Shown piece after piece: positions 46,496 through 56,246 of a DNA stretch of 64,000 bases. Source of the DNA: Chloropicon primus (lineage: Eukaryota; Chlorophyta; Chloropicophyceae; Chloropicales; Chloropicaceae); NCBI GenBank assembly GCA_023205875.1, contig CP060760.1, forward strand, positions 496,001 to 560,000, written 5' to 3'. Every line of letters starts with the position of its first letter. The first letter of the stretch is position 1. Under the pieces are notes generated by a model. The model had not been told where the DNA came from, did no database searches, and worked only from the letters and a program-made list of their open reading frames with translations. The translations under genes and the position numbers were made by a program.

Positions 46496-49315
46496 ATGGC
46501 GGAAGGAGGACCCTCGCTGTCCTCTCTGGGAGAGGCTACAGGGGAGTTCAGCGATGCGATGGCGGAGGAGGAGTCCCAGCCCTCGGAGCTGAGCCTGAAC
46601 ATGACTCCGAGCGGCGCGGATGACTCCCCTGACTTCCTGCCCCCGTTCGCCAACGAGTCGAACAAGAAGCTCGACAGGGAGATCAAGAAGACCGAGAAGC
46701 AGCTGGAGGAGTTCAGCGAGAGCCTGGAGGAGAACGTGGACCGCATCAATGCGATGACGGAGCACTTGAAGAACGTGGAGCAGGAGGTGCTTTACACGCA
46801 GGCGAGGGTGAACAGCAAGAAGCAGGAGAAGGAGACGGAGAACCACCTGCGTCAACTGAGCGACAGGGAGTGCGGGAGACTGAAGGAGGACATCTCAAAG
46901 TCCAAGAGGCATCACAAGGAGCTCGAGGACAAGCTCACGGAGCTCAAGAAGGCCATCTACAACGGCACGGAGAAGATGGACCAGTTCAAGCTGTTGATGA
47001 ACTGGAACCAGGAGGAGCTTGAGCAGTGGGCCTTGGCCGCCAGGCAGAAGGAGGAGGACAACCTTTCCCTGCAGAAGTACATGAGGGCCGACGAGGTCAG
47101 GATTAAGGAGCTCAGCCTGCACGTGCAGAAGATCAGCAACGCGGTGAGCAGGAAGAAGGACGAGCTCGACAGCGAGGTCACCGAGACCCAGGCCGCGCAG
47201 ATTATGCTGGACAAGACCGCAGAGGACTTCCGCCAGCTGCACAACGAGAGGCAGGAGCTGACGAGGCAGTGGGAGGAGGCCATGGAGGCGATGAAGAAGA
47301 GGGACGAGGCCATCCAGAAGACGTCAGAGCTCTTCGCGGACCGCAGGAGGGTCTTGAAGCAGGTTCAGTCCCGACTGGATGCCAGCGCAAGGTTCCTCGA
47401 GAGCGAGATCGTCAACAACCGAGAGCTGAACGTCAGGCTCGCGCTCACAGAGAGGCAAGTCGGAAAGCAAAGAGAGAAGCTTAGGCTTGAGACCACCTCG
47501 GTGACCGAGGCACACGACGAAGTCGAGCTGGTCAAGGCGACTTTGAACAACACTGCCGCCCAGCTTGCCAAGAGGCGCGGAGAGAACAAGGCCCTCAAGG
47601 AAGAATTGGAGAAGAAGGCCCAGCAGGTCGATACCCTCCACATCAAGCTCGATTCGACCAAGGAGCGCCTTGACGACGACCTGGACGAGCTTTCGTCCCT
47701 GAAGGACAAGAGCCAGGCCCTGCTCAAGCGACAGATGCAGGAGGAGTCGAGGCTCCAGGACCTGGAAAGGGAGAAGCATGGACTGAGGGACAAGATTTTC
47801 AAGACGGGCCAGGAGCTGTTTGCGCTGAGGACAACGGAGAGGGACCTCATCGCTGAGATCGCGGGAACCCAGTCCCAGAACAAGAACATGGAAGCGAAGA
47901 TCAACCAGCTCGATGCTCAGATATCCCGCCAGCAGGAGCTCCTCTATACCGCTGACTTCCAGATCCAGCAGCTGGAGAGGAAGGTGGCAAGGGCGTCCGG
48001 TGAGAGGTCGGATGACGAGAAGAGAATCCTCAACCAGAAGATCTCTGGCCTGGAGGAGCAGCTGGAAGGAGTGCAGCACGACCACAGCATGCTTGACAAC
48101 CAGGTGAAGACCGCGAGCGACACCCTCAGGCACGCCACCCGAACCAAGCAGCAGCTCGAGGGCGACTCCAGCGAGCTGAATTCCAAGATTGATGAGCTCA
48201 AGTTGGAGTGCGACACGACCCATCGCGTGGTCAAGACCGCTCTCAAGGCGAAGGAGGACAAGCTCGTGGAGGCTGACGTGCTCCGGCTGGAGGTGAAGAA
48301 GAGGGCCCGGGCGCTTGTGGAGGCGACGAGCGAGGTCTACGGCCTCGAGAACAGAAAGGAGCAGCTTGGGTTGAGCCTGGAAGAGCAGAAGTCAAAAGCG
48401 GAGATCCACAAGGACACCTTGCTCGCCCAGCTCAAGATCATCCAGGAGGATATTCACAGGCTTACCCTGGAGTTGAGCGAGAAGCAGCTTAAGATCACCA
48501 AGTTGAACGCCAAGTACGACGTTTTGGCTGGAAAGATGAAGTCTGCAGACGAGCCAGAGGGCGTGGACAGCGACAAGTCTCAGGCTTACTACGTGATCAA
48601 GGCCGCCCAAGAGAGGGAGGAGCTTCAGAGGGAGGGCGACGCGCTCGACTCGGAGATCAGCAAGGCCGAGAAAGAGGTTGCAGCCTTGCAAGCGACGATG
48701 GCAAAGATCATGGAGAAGAACGTAGCGTACAGGAACTCGTTCAGGAGCGTGGACGAGAGGGAAGTGACGGGCGTCATGGAGACCCTGAAGCAGCAACTCG
48801 ACATTGCGTTCGACAGGATGAAGCTCCTCCAGCAGCAGGAGGAGGACCTCCGAACGGACATCAACCAGATCAACGAGCAGCTTGCGAAGATCAAGAACGA
48901 ATCGGACCAGAAGCTCGCGGCTATCGAGAACAGGTTGACCAAGTCGAGGGAAAAGGAAGCAAAGAGTATGAACGACCAGATCGAGAGGGAGAAGCGAGCA
49001 GCAACGAGGCTCAACAAAATCATGGGAGAGTTCTCGAGCGACAAGCACAGCTTGCTGAAAGAGGAGGTCTCCTTAAGATCCCTTCGAGAGGTGAACAACA
49101 ACGCGTTCAACGAGCTTGAGAACATCGCGGCTATGTTCCCTGCGGCGAATATCTTGGATTTCCTCACGGACGAGGGTTTCCAGATGCCCAAGGGAAGGTC
49201 CTTGCCCGGTTCCAGGAGGCCAAGCGACAGCGGCAGCAGACCTGCAAGCAGGGCTTCCACGCAGCAGCCACCAAGAAGCAGTGCGTCCTTGCAAACGGTT
49301 CAATTCAACCTTTAG
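46496..49315 (+). CDS. CCDC39/FAP59 axonemal 96-nm ruler protein
   Basis: 939 aa, almost exactly the length of human CCDC39 (941 aa), intronless. Start at MAEGGPSLSS. It is coiled coil from about residue 55 to 890. The diagnostic stretch EKMDQFKLLMNWNQEELEQW, then AARQKEEDNLSLQKYMRADE and VRIKELSLHVQKI, is conserved from Chlamydomonas FAP59 to human. With CCDC40/FAP172 it forms the ruler that sets the 96-nm repeat of inner dynein arms and radial spokes on motile axonemes. The C-terminus is Ser/Pro/Arg-rich (SLPGSRRPSDSGSRPASRAS). A TGTAA motif lies 108 nt past the stop. This is the strongest evidence in the window for a motile cilium. Confidence 0.95.
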   Translation: MAEGGPSLSSLGEATGEFSDAMAEEESQPSELSLNMTPSGADDSPDFLPPFANESNKKLDREIKKTEKQLEEFSESLEENVDRINAMTEHLKNVEQEVLYTQARVNSKKQEKETENHLRQLSDRECGRLKEDISKSKRHHKELEDKLTELKKAIYNGTEKMDQFKLLMNWNQEELEQWALAARQKEEDNLSLQKYMRADEVRIKELSLHVQKISNAVSRKKDELDSEVTETQAAQIMLDKTAEDFRQLHNERQELTRQWEEAMEAMKKRDEAIQKTSELFADRRRVLKQVQSRLDASARFLESEIVNNRELNVRLALTERQVGKQREKLRLETTSVTEAHDEVELVKATLNNTAAQLAKRRGENKALKEELEKKAQQVDTLHIKLDSTKERLDDDLDELSSLKDKSQALLKRQMQEESRLQDLEREKHGLRDKIFKTGQELFALRTTERDLIAEIAGTQSQNKNMEAKINQLDAQISRQQELLYTADFQIQQLERKVARASGERSDDEKRILNQKISGLEEQLEGVQHDHSMLDNQVKTASDTLRHATRTKQQLEGDSSELNSKIDELKLECDTTHRVVKTALKAKEDKLVEADVLRLEVKKRARALVEATSEVYGLENRKEQLGLSLEEQKSKAEIHKDTLLAQLKIIQEDIHRLTLELSEKQLKITKLNAKYDVLAGKMKSADEPEGVDSDKSQAYYVIKAAQEREELQREGDALDSEISKAEKEVAALQATMAKIMEKNVAYRNSFRSVDEREVTGVMETLKQQLDIAFDRMKLLQQQEEDLRTDINQINEQLAKIKNESDQKLAAIENRLTKSREKEAKSMNDQIEREKRAATRLNKIMGEFSSDKHSLLKEEVSLRSLREVNNNAFNELENIAAMFPAANILDFLTDEGFQMPKGRSLPGSRRPSDSGSRPASRASTQQPPRSSASLQTVQFNL

Positions 49316-49732
49316 GTGGTTTCGATGGGATTTCGTTAAAGACTGGAGAAGGATGAAGGAGGACGAGGAAGACCTTCTCGTGAAGCGTCTTGCCCATCTT
49401 CCCTCTATTGTATTATCAACCATGTAATTGTACCAGTCCACCCTGCAACGCCTTAAGAAATCCTGACAAGCGGTCGACGAAAAGACCAGTCCATTCCTTT
49501 CCAATCCGAAAGAGGTAGAGGCAATCGCAATGTCAATGGCAATGGCGCCAAGTGCAGCACAGCACCATCCTTGCTCGCACCCTTGTCCTCCAAACTCTCC
49601 TCCCCGGCAGGGATTGTTCAAATGAATCTTGGAAAACTGGTACCAGTCAGTTGAAACCGAAGAGAGAGCGGCCCACCTCCAAGGGGCCAAAGCAAGGACG
49701 ACGAGGGGAACTGCCTCCAAGTGAGGGGGCAC
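49316..49732. other. CCDC39 3' UTR and upstream region of acidic protein
   Basis: 417 bp between two same-strand genes, with TGTAA at 49423 and a repeated TGTCAATGGCAATGG-like element near 49530. No gene is seen. Confidence 0.5.
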
Positions 49733-51446
49733 ATGATGGGATCCAAGGTTCTTCTATCCTTCTTCATCGCAGTGGCCTTGGCCCTGTCTGTCTTTCTCGC
49801 AGGCGTTTGTGCAACGAGAGCAAACCACCTGCACCAGGCAAGGCAGGAGGTGGAGGTGGTGGTACAGACACGCACCACTCGAGCCTTGAGAGAGAAGGGG
49901 GCACTCGGAGGGGCGAAGGGTCAAGTACCGTGGAATAGGAACCTCCTTTACGAGGAGGACTACGAGGAGGACTACGAGGTAAGTCGTGCCACCACAACAC
50001 GGTCGTCAGATACGATAACGATACGAGTACTTGGCACCAAGCAAATAGACTCGATAACCAAGTCTTGGATCCTGCCTTATCACTTGTGATCGATCCTCAG
50101 CAGACAACCACACGATTGCCTTTCCACGCTCGTGAGAGTCTCACACAAACGTACGCGGTCTCTCTCTCTCTCCCTCTCTCTCTGTGTGTGTGTGTGTGTG
50201 TGTGTGCTTCTGTGTAGGGCCAGGACTACGGTGACGGATACAACAACAACGAGGGTGGCTATGGGGATGGTTACGATGATGTCTACGACTACGAAGACGA
50301 TTACGAGCCCTGGGACGAGCAAGGTGAGGATCCAAACGATGGCGGGTCGGTTGGTGGCGAGGAGGACTACGACGACGACGACTATGGTGAAGGTGCCGAC
50401 CTTGGTTTTGATGATGAGGAGGGGGAGGGGGAGGGGGACCAGGGCCAGGACGATTACGAGGAGGACTTTGGCGACTACTACGATGACGGCAACGAGGATA
50501 CCGAGTTCTTTGGCTCTGACAGTGAAGGGGATGGCAACCGGGAGGGGGGGAAGGGAACGAGGGGCGGGGACGGGGACGAAGCAGAAGAGCTTGAAGACGA
50601 GGGCGAGTGGGACGAGGACGATGCATTTGGTTTTGAGAACGGCGACGAATCTTTCACGAGCTTTTGTGTGAGCGCGATCTCCCCGGAGATCAAGGACGAT
50701 GTTTCTGGCGGAGTGTGTGATATCCTAGTCAGTGGACTGGACGATAACATCTCCCAGACCCACCTCAAGGTTGATGGAGTCTACAAACCAGTAAGCTGCA
50801 TGAATGGGTACCTCAAGTACTCCCCTGCCGAAGGAGAGGACGCACGAATGATAGCTTTCGACGTGGACTTCGAGGAGTGGGGCTTTTATAACTCAACTGA
50901 GGTACGATGCCTTTCTGGGCCCCTTCCACACCAGCTCGGCCCTGATTCATCCTCTGACGCGCACTCTTCCCTCTTCGCTTTTGCCTCCTCAAGGTCGCGC
51001 AAGAGAACCTGATTCTGCACGGTTCTTCTTTCCTGGCAAGGGTTCCCCACGAAGTGGAAGCCTGGTATTGCGATCGAAAGGTGTGCGAGACGGACGCCGT
51101 GAACGAGCACTTTTGGACTCCGATCACCACGGCAACCATCAGTTGTATTACGCAAGAGGAGGAGGACCGCAGGGTCGTTATGATGGGGGAGAGGAAGAAC
51201 AAGATTATCTTCCCTGACGAGGAATCACGAAGGAAAGGCGAGATGCAGCATGACCACAGCGAGATGGACGGTCTGAGAGGAGGGGACGACCGCGCGGGTG
51301 GTGGCAGCTCCGGCGTGCTCAACACGTTTACCGTGCTCGCAGGGTTCATCCTCGTCGGCGTTCCCGTGTACATTTACAAGAAGCAATCGAAGATGATGCA
51401 AGCGGGCAAGATCCCAAGGGCCACCAAAGTGCGCTTCGCAAACTAA
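49733..51446 (+). CDS. Acidic Tyr/Asp/Gly-rich type I membrane protein (3 exons)
   Basis: 460 aa from exons 49733-49978, 50218-50901 and 50994-51446, all phase 0 (GTAAGT/GTGTAG and GTACGA/CTCAAG). A signal peptide is present (MMGSKVLLSFFIAVALALSV). Residues about 75-215 are extremely acidic, with DY, EDY and GYGDGY repeats and no cysteine. Residues about 218-365 are a folded-looking ectodomain with paired cysteines (SFCVSAISPEIKDD, GGVCDIL, PVSCMNGYLKY, YCDRKVCETD, TISCITQEE). One transmembrane helix follows (VLNTFTVLAGFILVGVPVYI), then a short basic tail (KKQSKMMQAGKIPRATKVRF). I recognise no family. The acidic Tyr-rich part could bind calcium or be sulfated, as a wall or scale protein. This is a guess. 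Confidence 0.8.
50182..50206. repeat. (TG)n dinucleotide repeat in intron 1
   Basis: A run of TG units follows a (TC)n run just before the exon 2 acceptor of the acidic membrane protein gene. A polypyrimidine tract and acceptor TGTGTAG close the intron. Confidence 0.8.
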
Positions 51447-51570
51447 GCTTTCTGGATTAAAAATTAGATGCGGTGCTCTTGTCCTGCGAGAGCCCGAGTA
51501 TGTACATAAAAAACTACTGGTATTTGCTGGATTATTTTTTTTCACTGTCCTTGGCGAGGGCCACGCGACA

Positions 51571-52398
51571 TCACGTGCTCGGGACGTCCGGAAAGGTGTT
51601 CTGCTCCACGTCCTTTTCCTCTCTCTCTTTCTTTGGTGTGTTCCCTCCAAGTCTTGTGGTCGTCCAGTCCAACGCGCTCGCGATCCCGCTGCCAAGCTTC
51701 TCGATGACCTTGTTCTTCTCCTCGAACTTAGTGATGCTCTGCGTCGTGTTCTTCGCGACAGAAGCGACTCTATCTTTGATCTGGTACTTCTTCTCTATCT
51801 CTTGCACCTTGGTGACGCCAGCCATCGTCGCGTCGTAAGCCTTTCCTGAAATGTTGTACTCGGAGTCAAACTTTCGGACGGCGCTGTAGCCATCCACAGC
51901 GACCTGTCCCGTTGCCCTCGCCGCTTCACCCATTCCGTTGTCCTTCGTCGTTGCCGCATAAGCGATGCCGGCCGCTCCGGCGAGGGCACCTATGGGTCCG
52001 GCGAGCACGAGGCCCACCCCAGCTCCAACTGCTGCAGCCCCAGCCAGAGGCGTGGGCCCTCCTGCCACCTTCACGGCCTCCTGCCCTTTCGCGGCCACAG
52101 CCATGCCGTCCTGCGCAAGCTTCGCCGTCTGAGCATACTGTTGCATCTTCATCTCCTGCACCCTCTGCTGCAAGTACGTCACGCGGCTCTTGTACTGCTG
52201 AACTTTCGACTGCCAGTCCTCCATATCTGCCACACTCCCTGTGCCCAAAGCAATGAGCTTCTCGAGCTGAGCCGTCGCGGAGTTGTACAGTTGTATCGCC
52301 TGATCGAGGTTGCCCTGCGAGTCCTGCTGCACAGCGTTCGTCGCAGTCTTGATGACTTGACTTATCGTCGGAGTCTCTTCCTTCTCTTCGTCTGCCAT
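51571..52398 (-). CDS. MIT-like helical domain + glycine-zipper protein
   Basis: 275 aa from the ATG at 52398 (MADEEKEETPTISQ). Residues about 11-52 resemble an MIT domain (VIKTATNAVQQDSQGNLDQA, then IQLYNSATAQLEKLI), the three-helix ESCRT-III-binding fold. A coiled coil follows at 55-90. Residues 112-147 are a glycine-zipper hydrophobic segment (GAAAVGAGVGLVLAGPIGAL), then amphipathic helices to the end. The order MIT plus Gly-rich helix recalls senescence/spartin-domain proteins, which act at lipid droplets, mitochondria or endosomes. No enzyme motif is seen. The call is from pattern, moderate for MIT and low for spartin. Confidence 0.7.
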   Translation of the reverse strand: MADEEKEETPTISQVIKTATNAVQQDSQGNLDQAIQLYNSATAQLEKLIALGTGSVADMEDWQSKVQQYKSRVTYLQQRVQEMKMQQYAQTAKLAQDGMAVAAKGQEAVKVAGGPTPLAGAAAVGAGVGLVLAGPIGALAGAAGIAYAATTKDNGMGEAARATGQVAVDGYSAVRKFDSEYNISGKAYDATMAGVTKVQEIEKKYQIKDRVASVAKNTTQSITKFEEKNKVIEKLGSGIASALDWTTTRLGGNTPKKEREEKDVEQNTFPDVPST

Positions 52399-52724
52399 TC
52401 TCTTCCTTCTCTCCGTTTCCTTCTCTCCGTTTCCTTCTCTCCGTTTCCTTCTCTCCGTTTCCTTCAAGCGAGAGTTCTTTCGAAAGAGCAAGAGATGAAG
52501 CTTCCGCCTCTTTCCCTTCCTCCTCGCCTAACCCTCCTCCCCGTCGACAACTTCCTCTCAAAACTCTCCGTCTCCCTTCCTCCCTTCCTCTCCTCCCTCT
52601 CTCTCTGTCTCTGTTTCTTCTAGGGCACCTCGCAGCAGCAGATCAAGCGATTGCGTGAAGCGAAAGCGTCAAGGGAAGGCGAGAGAGAAGGAGAGAGGGA
52701 AGGAGAGAGGTTAAGTGGGATAGC
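52399..52724. other. Spacer with 14-bp minisatellite
   Basis: Four perfect copies of CTTCTCTCCGTTTC occupy 52406-52461, directly upstream of the MIT-like gene start. The rest is pyrimidine- or purine-rich with no gene. Confidence 0.8.
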
Positions 52725-53067
52725 TTATCTCGCGATCTTTCCGTGGATACCTTGATTGACTCGTTTGACGTGCGGAGTGGTCGGGAAGTTGCGGATCAAG
52801 CCATTTCTGCAGGGGAGAGAGGGAGGAGAAGGCAGCCCTGTCGTTCCTTTTGAGGTGGACTCGGGAGGGCAGGCGGCACGAGGGCGGAGGAGGGTCTTAC
52901 CTTGAGGGACCATGACGAGATCCTTGGCTTGACCTTTCGATTGACGAGGTTCCTGCGAGGTGGTGGGCAGCAGCGGGGGATCGGAGAGGAGACGGGTGAG
53001 GAGGCCTTGAGGGAGAGCATTGGGTTGAGGACGTCGACGTTGCCCGTGCGAGAGGGGATGAGCCCAT
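52725..53067 (-). CDS. Possible small spliced gene, 82 aa, unknown
   Basis: Minus-strand exons 53067-52901 and 52806-52725, joined by a 94-nt intron with good ends (GTAAGA, CCCTGCAG), give an 82-aa frame. It starts MGSSPLARATSTSSTQCSPS and ends RNGLIRNFPTTPHVKRVNQG plus nine residues. The Ser/Arg-rich, acid-poor first half looks like a mitochondrial or plastid targeting peptide. The basic C-terminus would suit a small organellar ribosomal protein, but I cannot name it. Its ATG is only 33 bp from the SEN2 ATG, head-to-head. An alternative acceptor (CTCGCAG near 52951) allows another structure. Confidence 0.4.
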
Positions 53068-53100
53068 AGGTGGACGCGGGAAAAAGGAGACGAGGGGACG

Positions 53101-53937
53101 ATGAACACGGGAGGGGTGGTGAGGGTGAAGGGGAAGAGGAGGAGGAGGAGGAAGGAGGACTACGATTCCCCTCTCGAGTCCCTCGAGAAACTGATGCGAG
53201 CCATGTCCGTGGACGACGGGGGGAGTTGCGTCGTTGGCCTGATCAGGGGGACATCGGTTTGGATGCGTGTGACAGAATTCACTTCCAACTGCCTTGGGCG
53301 GTGCTGCGTAGGACGGTACATGCCCAGCTTAGACCCGGCGCTGGTGGAGGCGATCGCAAAAGTGAAGCGGCCAGGACAAGCTGGGGAGGAGGGGGCAGCA
53401 GAAAACCCGGGGCAGGGCTCGTGGTACAGGCTGTGCCTCGAGGAGGCATTCTTCTGCGTCCACTGCTTGCACTGCCTGGACCTCCACGATTTCGAGGCCG
53501 TGGGGAGTAAGATCTCCGTCGAGGAGTGCTGGCGTCGGTTCGTGCAACTGCAGCCCAACTTTCTGAAGACTTACATATCTTACCAGCACTTCAGGGGCGA
53601 GGGGTACATCGTGAAGAGTGGGATCTACTATGGCTGCACACAGGTCCTCTACAGGGCCCACCCCACGGTGTCCCACTCCGAGTACTGCACTCTCGCGATT
53701 CTCCAGCGGACCGAGGAGGAGGGCGAGACCAGGGACAAGGAGATCCCATACGAGGATCTCCAGAGCTTGGTTCGGGTTAGCGTCAACGTGAAGAAGAAGC
53801 TCGTGCTCCTCTACATATTTTTGCCGACCCCGGACAAGTGTGGCTGCGACGTGTCTGACGTGAACATTCTGCAGCTCGTGGAGGTCGACGAGTTCGCCGT
53901 GACGAGGTGGCTGCCCGGGAGCGCGCCACACGGCTGA
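53101..53937 (+). CDS. tRNA-splicing endonuclease subunit SEN2
   Basis: Catalytic subunit that cuts the 5' splice site of intron-containing tRNAs, 278 aa, intronless. The ATG at 53101 is used. The N-terminal third is basic (VKGKRRRRRKED). The C-terminal endonuclease fold has FLKTYISYQHFRGEGYIVKS followed by GIYYGCTQVLY. The catalytic triad is expected at Y177 (G-x-x-Y-G), H192 (SHSEYC) and a lysine in NVKKKLVLLY (about 232). The length is shorter than yeast SEN2 (377 aa) but complete in the catalytic domain. The HFRGEGYIVKSGIYYG block separates it from SEN34. Confidence 0.88.
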   Translation: MNTGGVVRVKGKRRRRRKEDYDSPLESLEKLMRAMSVDDGGSCVVGLIRGTSVWMRVTEFTSNCLGRCCVGRYMPSLDPALVEAIAKVKRPGQAGEEGAAENPGQGSWYRLCLEEAFFCVHCLHCLDLHDFEAVGSKISVEECWRRFVQLQPNFLKTYISYQHFRGEGYIVKSGIYYGCTQVLYRAHPTVSHSEYCTLAILQRTEEEGETRDKEIPYEDLQSLVRVSVNVKKKLVLLYIFLPTPDKCGCDVSDVNILQLVEVDEFAVTRWLPGSAPHG

Positions 53938-54154
53938 GGCTGCTGGGGGACAGGCTTGCCTGCCTGCATCTTTTCCTGGAAAAGTAATTATTTAATTCGT
54001 CGCGACTTGTTATTTATGGCCAGAAGCCGAAACGTGCGAAGAGAAACACACACGCACACACACACACACCGATCAAAGTTGGGACTTGCCGTATAGGATT
54101 ACAAACTTTAGTTCTGGATGGAGAAAAAAAAGCATACGCGGAGAAGGAGAAAAC

Positions 54155-55033
54155 TCACTCCGTTTTCTTGGCAGGAGGCTTGAGCTTGGCCAGGACCTTG
54201 TCGTTCACAAACTCCTTTGCTTGCCCCACGACCTCGTCCACCTTGACCTTGGCGATGTTGACGTACATGTCGATGTCCTCCTTGTACATGACGTAGACCT
54301 TTGGACCCCCGAAAGCACCGCAGACCGCGATGTACGCCAGGGTCGAGAGGGCGAACATCGCGCTTATCTTGGCCATGATGTAGAGCGCGAACCCCGCCTT
54401 GATCGAGAGCGCTGGCTCGTGACCCTTTGCGATCCTATAGAAGACCCCGATGGCCTTGTTGGTGTATGTCTTTCCGTGCTCCGAGATGCAAGCGAACGCC
54501 TCGTCAATGGCCTCGGGCTTTGGCTCCGGAAGAGGAAACTCTGGCTTCCCCAAGAGCTGAGCGATGATGCTCCAGACAAACGTTCCCACGACCCCAACGA
54601 GCAACATATTGCAGACGATGTACGTCGCCGAGTACCCGCTGCAGTGGAAGAGGACGTAGGCCACGGTGGCCCCCCCGAAGATGCCTCCGGTCTTCACGGG
54701 ATTCTCCCAGAGCAGCAGCTCCTCCACTGTTGTTCGGTCCGGTTCGGTTTTCGAAGAAGATCGGCGTTTCGTTTGGGCAAACGAAAAAACAAACAAACAG
54801 AAAGAGAGTCAGAACCCGAAGGAACGAACGGGAAGGCCGTCGAGCGCGAGCCTCCGTGAGGAGATCTTCCGGAAAGGCCATCGCCTCAGGTCCCCATCGC
54901 CTGTGCCAACCCCGTCCACGACCCTCTCCTCGCCAAGTAACGCTTCCTCCTTACCTTCTTTCGACACCTTCATGCCCGTGCAGGTCTTCTCCCCCGCTCC
55001 ATTCGTAACGCTCGCCCCGTTCTCTCCAGCCAT
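54155..55033 (-). CDS. Reticulon-domain ER membrane protein (2 exons)
   Basis: 216 aa from minus-strand exons 55033-54955 and 54726-54155; the 228-nt intron has GTAAGG and ACAACAG ends and is phase 1. Exon 1 gives MAGENGASVTNGAGEKTCTG and a few more residues. The reticulon homology domain begins with VEELLLWENPVKTGGIFGGA and has two long hydrophobic hairpins (TVAYVLFHCSGYSATYIVCN; LYIMAKISAMFALSTLAYIA). The C-terminal tail is Lys-rich (DKVLAKLKPPAKKTE) and could act as an ER retention signal. Reticulons bend ER tubules. Without exon 1 no ATG gives a normal N-terminus. Confidence in the family is high; the exon 1 choice is moderate. Confidence 0.85.
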
Positions 55034-55501
55034 CGTGCTCGCGTCCTTGGCTTGCGTGCGTGTGTGTGTGCTTGTGTGTCTCGAGTCGCGCAGTCGTAAA
55101 GCCCGTGCCCTCGTTAGGTTCTCTAAGCAGCAGCTCCTGAAGTTACGTGGTGCAGCGGACAACGCGGTCAGTGGCTCCACGATCCCTCCAATCTTTCCAA
55201 GCGGGGCATCAAAAGAAAGAGAAAACGAAGACGCATCCATCGATCCAAACCTCTACCCACGTTACCCTCGTCTCCACCCCCGAAACAACGCCGCAAACTC
55301 ACCTCGTTCGTTCCGTTCCGTCACCTCGCTCTCTTGTCTGTTGTCTCTCCCTTCCAAAAAATAACCAAAAAAAATAATATCTGTAGCACCATGCATTTTG
55401 TAATATATTATATACGACGTTACTTTTCCATTGTTCGATGCGTTACGTTAATTATCCAATGGAGTTGGAGGAGGCCGAAGAGGGAGGTTTTGGATCGGTG
55501 G
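55034..55501. other. Head-to-head spacer, reticulon / DUF3007-like
   Basis: 468 bp with (TG)n near 55058-55078 and a markedly AT-rich stretch at 55362-55432 (ATAATATCTGTAGCACC and onward) that may be the DUF3007-like gene's core promoter. No gene is seen. Confidence 0.5.
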
Positions 55502-56167
55502 ATGAGGATGAGGATGAGGATGATGGCGTCGAGGTTGTGGTTGTCGTCCTCCTCCCCCATGACGAGGATGAGGACGAGGACGAGGACGAGGTTGTCTTCT
55601 TCGTCTTTGTCTTCTTTGTCTACTTCTTCCTCTTCCTCCTCGGTGGCGGTCGTCGTCGTCGCGAGGGACGGGAGGAACAAGCCGTCGTCGAGGACATCCC
55701 CTCGTCGAGCAGGCGTCATCCCCTCGGCGTCCTTGAGGAGGCCAGTGCCTTCGGTTTCTTCCTCGAGGCCGAGGGCGAGGCTCGTGAAAGCTTTCTCGCG
55801 GACTGAGGAGGACGACGACATCGTGGAGTTCGGGTACTCGAGGAAGGACGTCATCTTCCTGTGCATGGTTCCCTTGGTCGGTGGGTACGCCACGTACTAC
55901 GGCTTGCAGAAGTTCGGGGGGTTGAACCCCATCGAGGCTGGGAACTACGTGCAGGTTATCTTCGTCTTCCTCCTGTGCGTCGCGTGGTGCGGCTCGTACC
56001 TGTTTCGTGTGGGCACGAAGAACATGACGTACACCCAGCAGCTCAAGGACTACGAGGAGGCCGTGATGCAGAAGAGGCTGCAGGAGATGTCCGACAGCGA
56101 GATCAAGGAGATCCTCGACTCGGGGAAGAGCGCAGAGGAGATTTATAGGGAAGATAAAGGCGGTTGA
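55502..56167 (+). CDS. DUF3007-like plastid membrane protein
   Basis: 221 aa from the ATG at 55502 (MRMRMRMMASRLWL); later ATGs at 55508-55523 are possible. The first about 105 residues are Ser/Arg-rich, like a plastid transit peptide, partly encoded by GATGAG and GAGGAC repeats. The mature part has GYSRKDVIFLCMVPLVGGYA, NYVQVIFVFLLCVAWCGSYL (two membrane helices), then RVGTKNMTYTQQLKDYEEAV and MQKRLQEMSDSEI. The NMTY-x-QQLKDYE-x-AVxQKRL block is the hallmark of the cyanobacterial and plastid DUF3007 family, which is linked to thylakoid proteins but has no settled function. Family call is by memory of that block. Confidence 0.7.
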   Translation: MRMRMRMMASRLWLSSSSPMTRMRTRTRTRLSSSSLSSLSTSSSSSSVAVVVVARDGRNKPSSRTSPRRAGVIPSASLRRPVPSVSSSRPRARLVKAFSRTEEDDDIVEFGYSRKDVIFLCMVPLVGGYATYYGLQKFGGLNPIEAGNYVQVIFVFLLCVAWCGSYLFRVGTKNMTYTQQLKDYEEAVMQKRLQEMSDSEIKEILDSGKSAEEIYREDKGG

Positions 56168-56246
56168 CTTTGGCATTATATAACACCCATTTAGCCGGTG
56201 GCTCTGTTGCACTTTTGTTCTTCACCTTCACCCCGGACCGCGCAAC

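Noticed and set aside
45893-46855. Minus frame opposite the start of CCDC39
   Set aside because: Leu-rich antisense of coiled-coil codons.
50132-50671. Thr/Arg-rich frame in exon 2 of the acidic protein
   Set aside because: A shifted reading of the GAC/GAG/TAC repeats; the Asp/Tyr frame has the signal peptide, Cys pairs and membrane helix.
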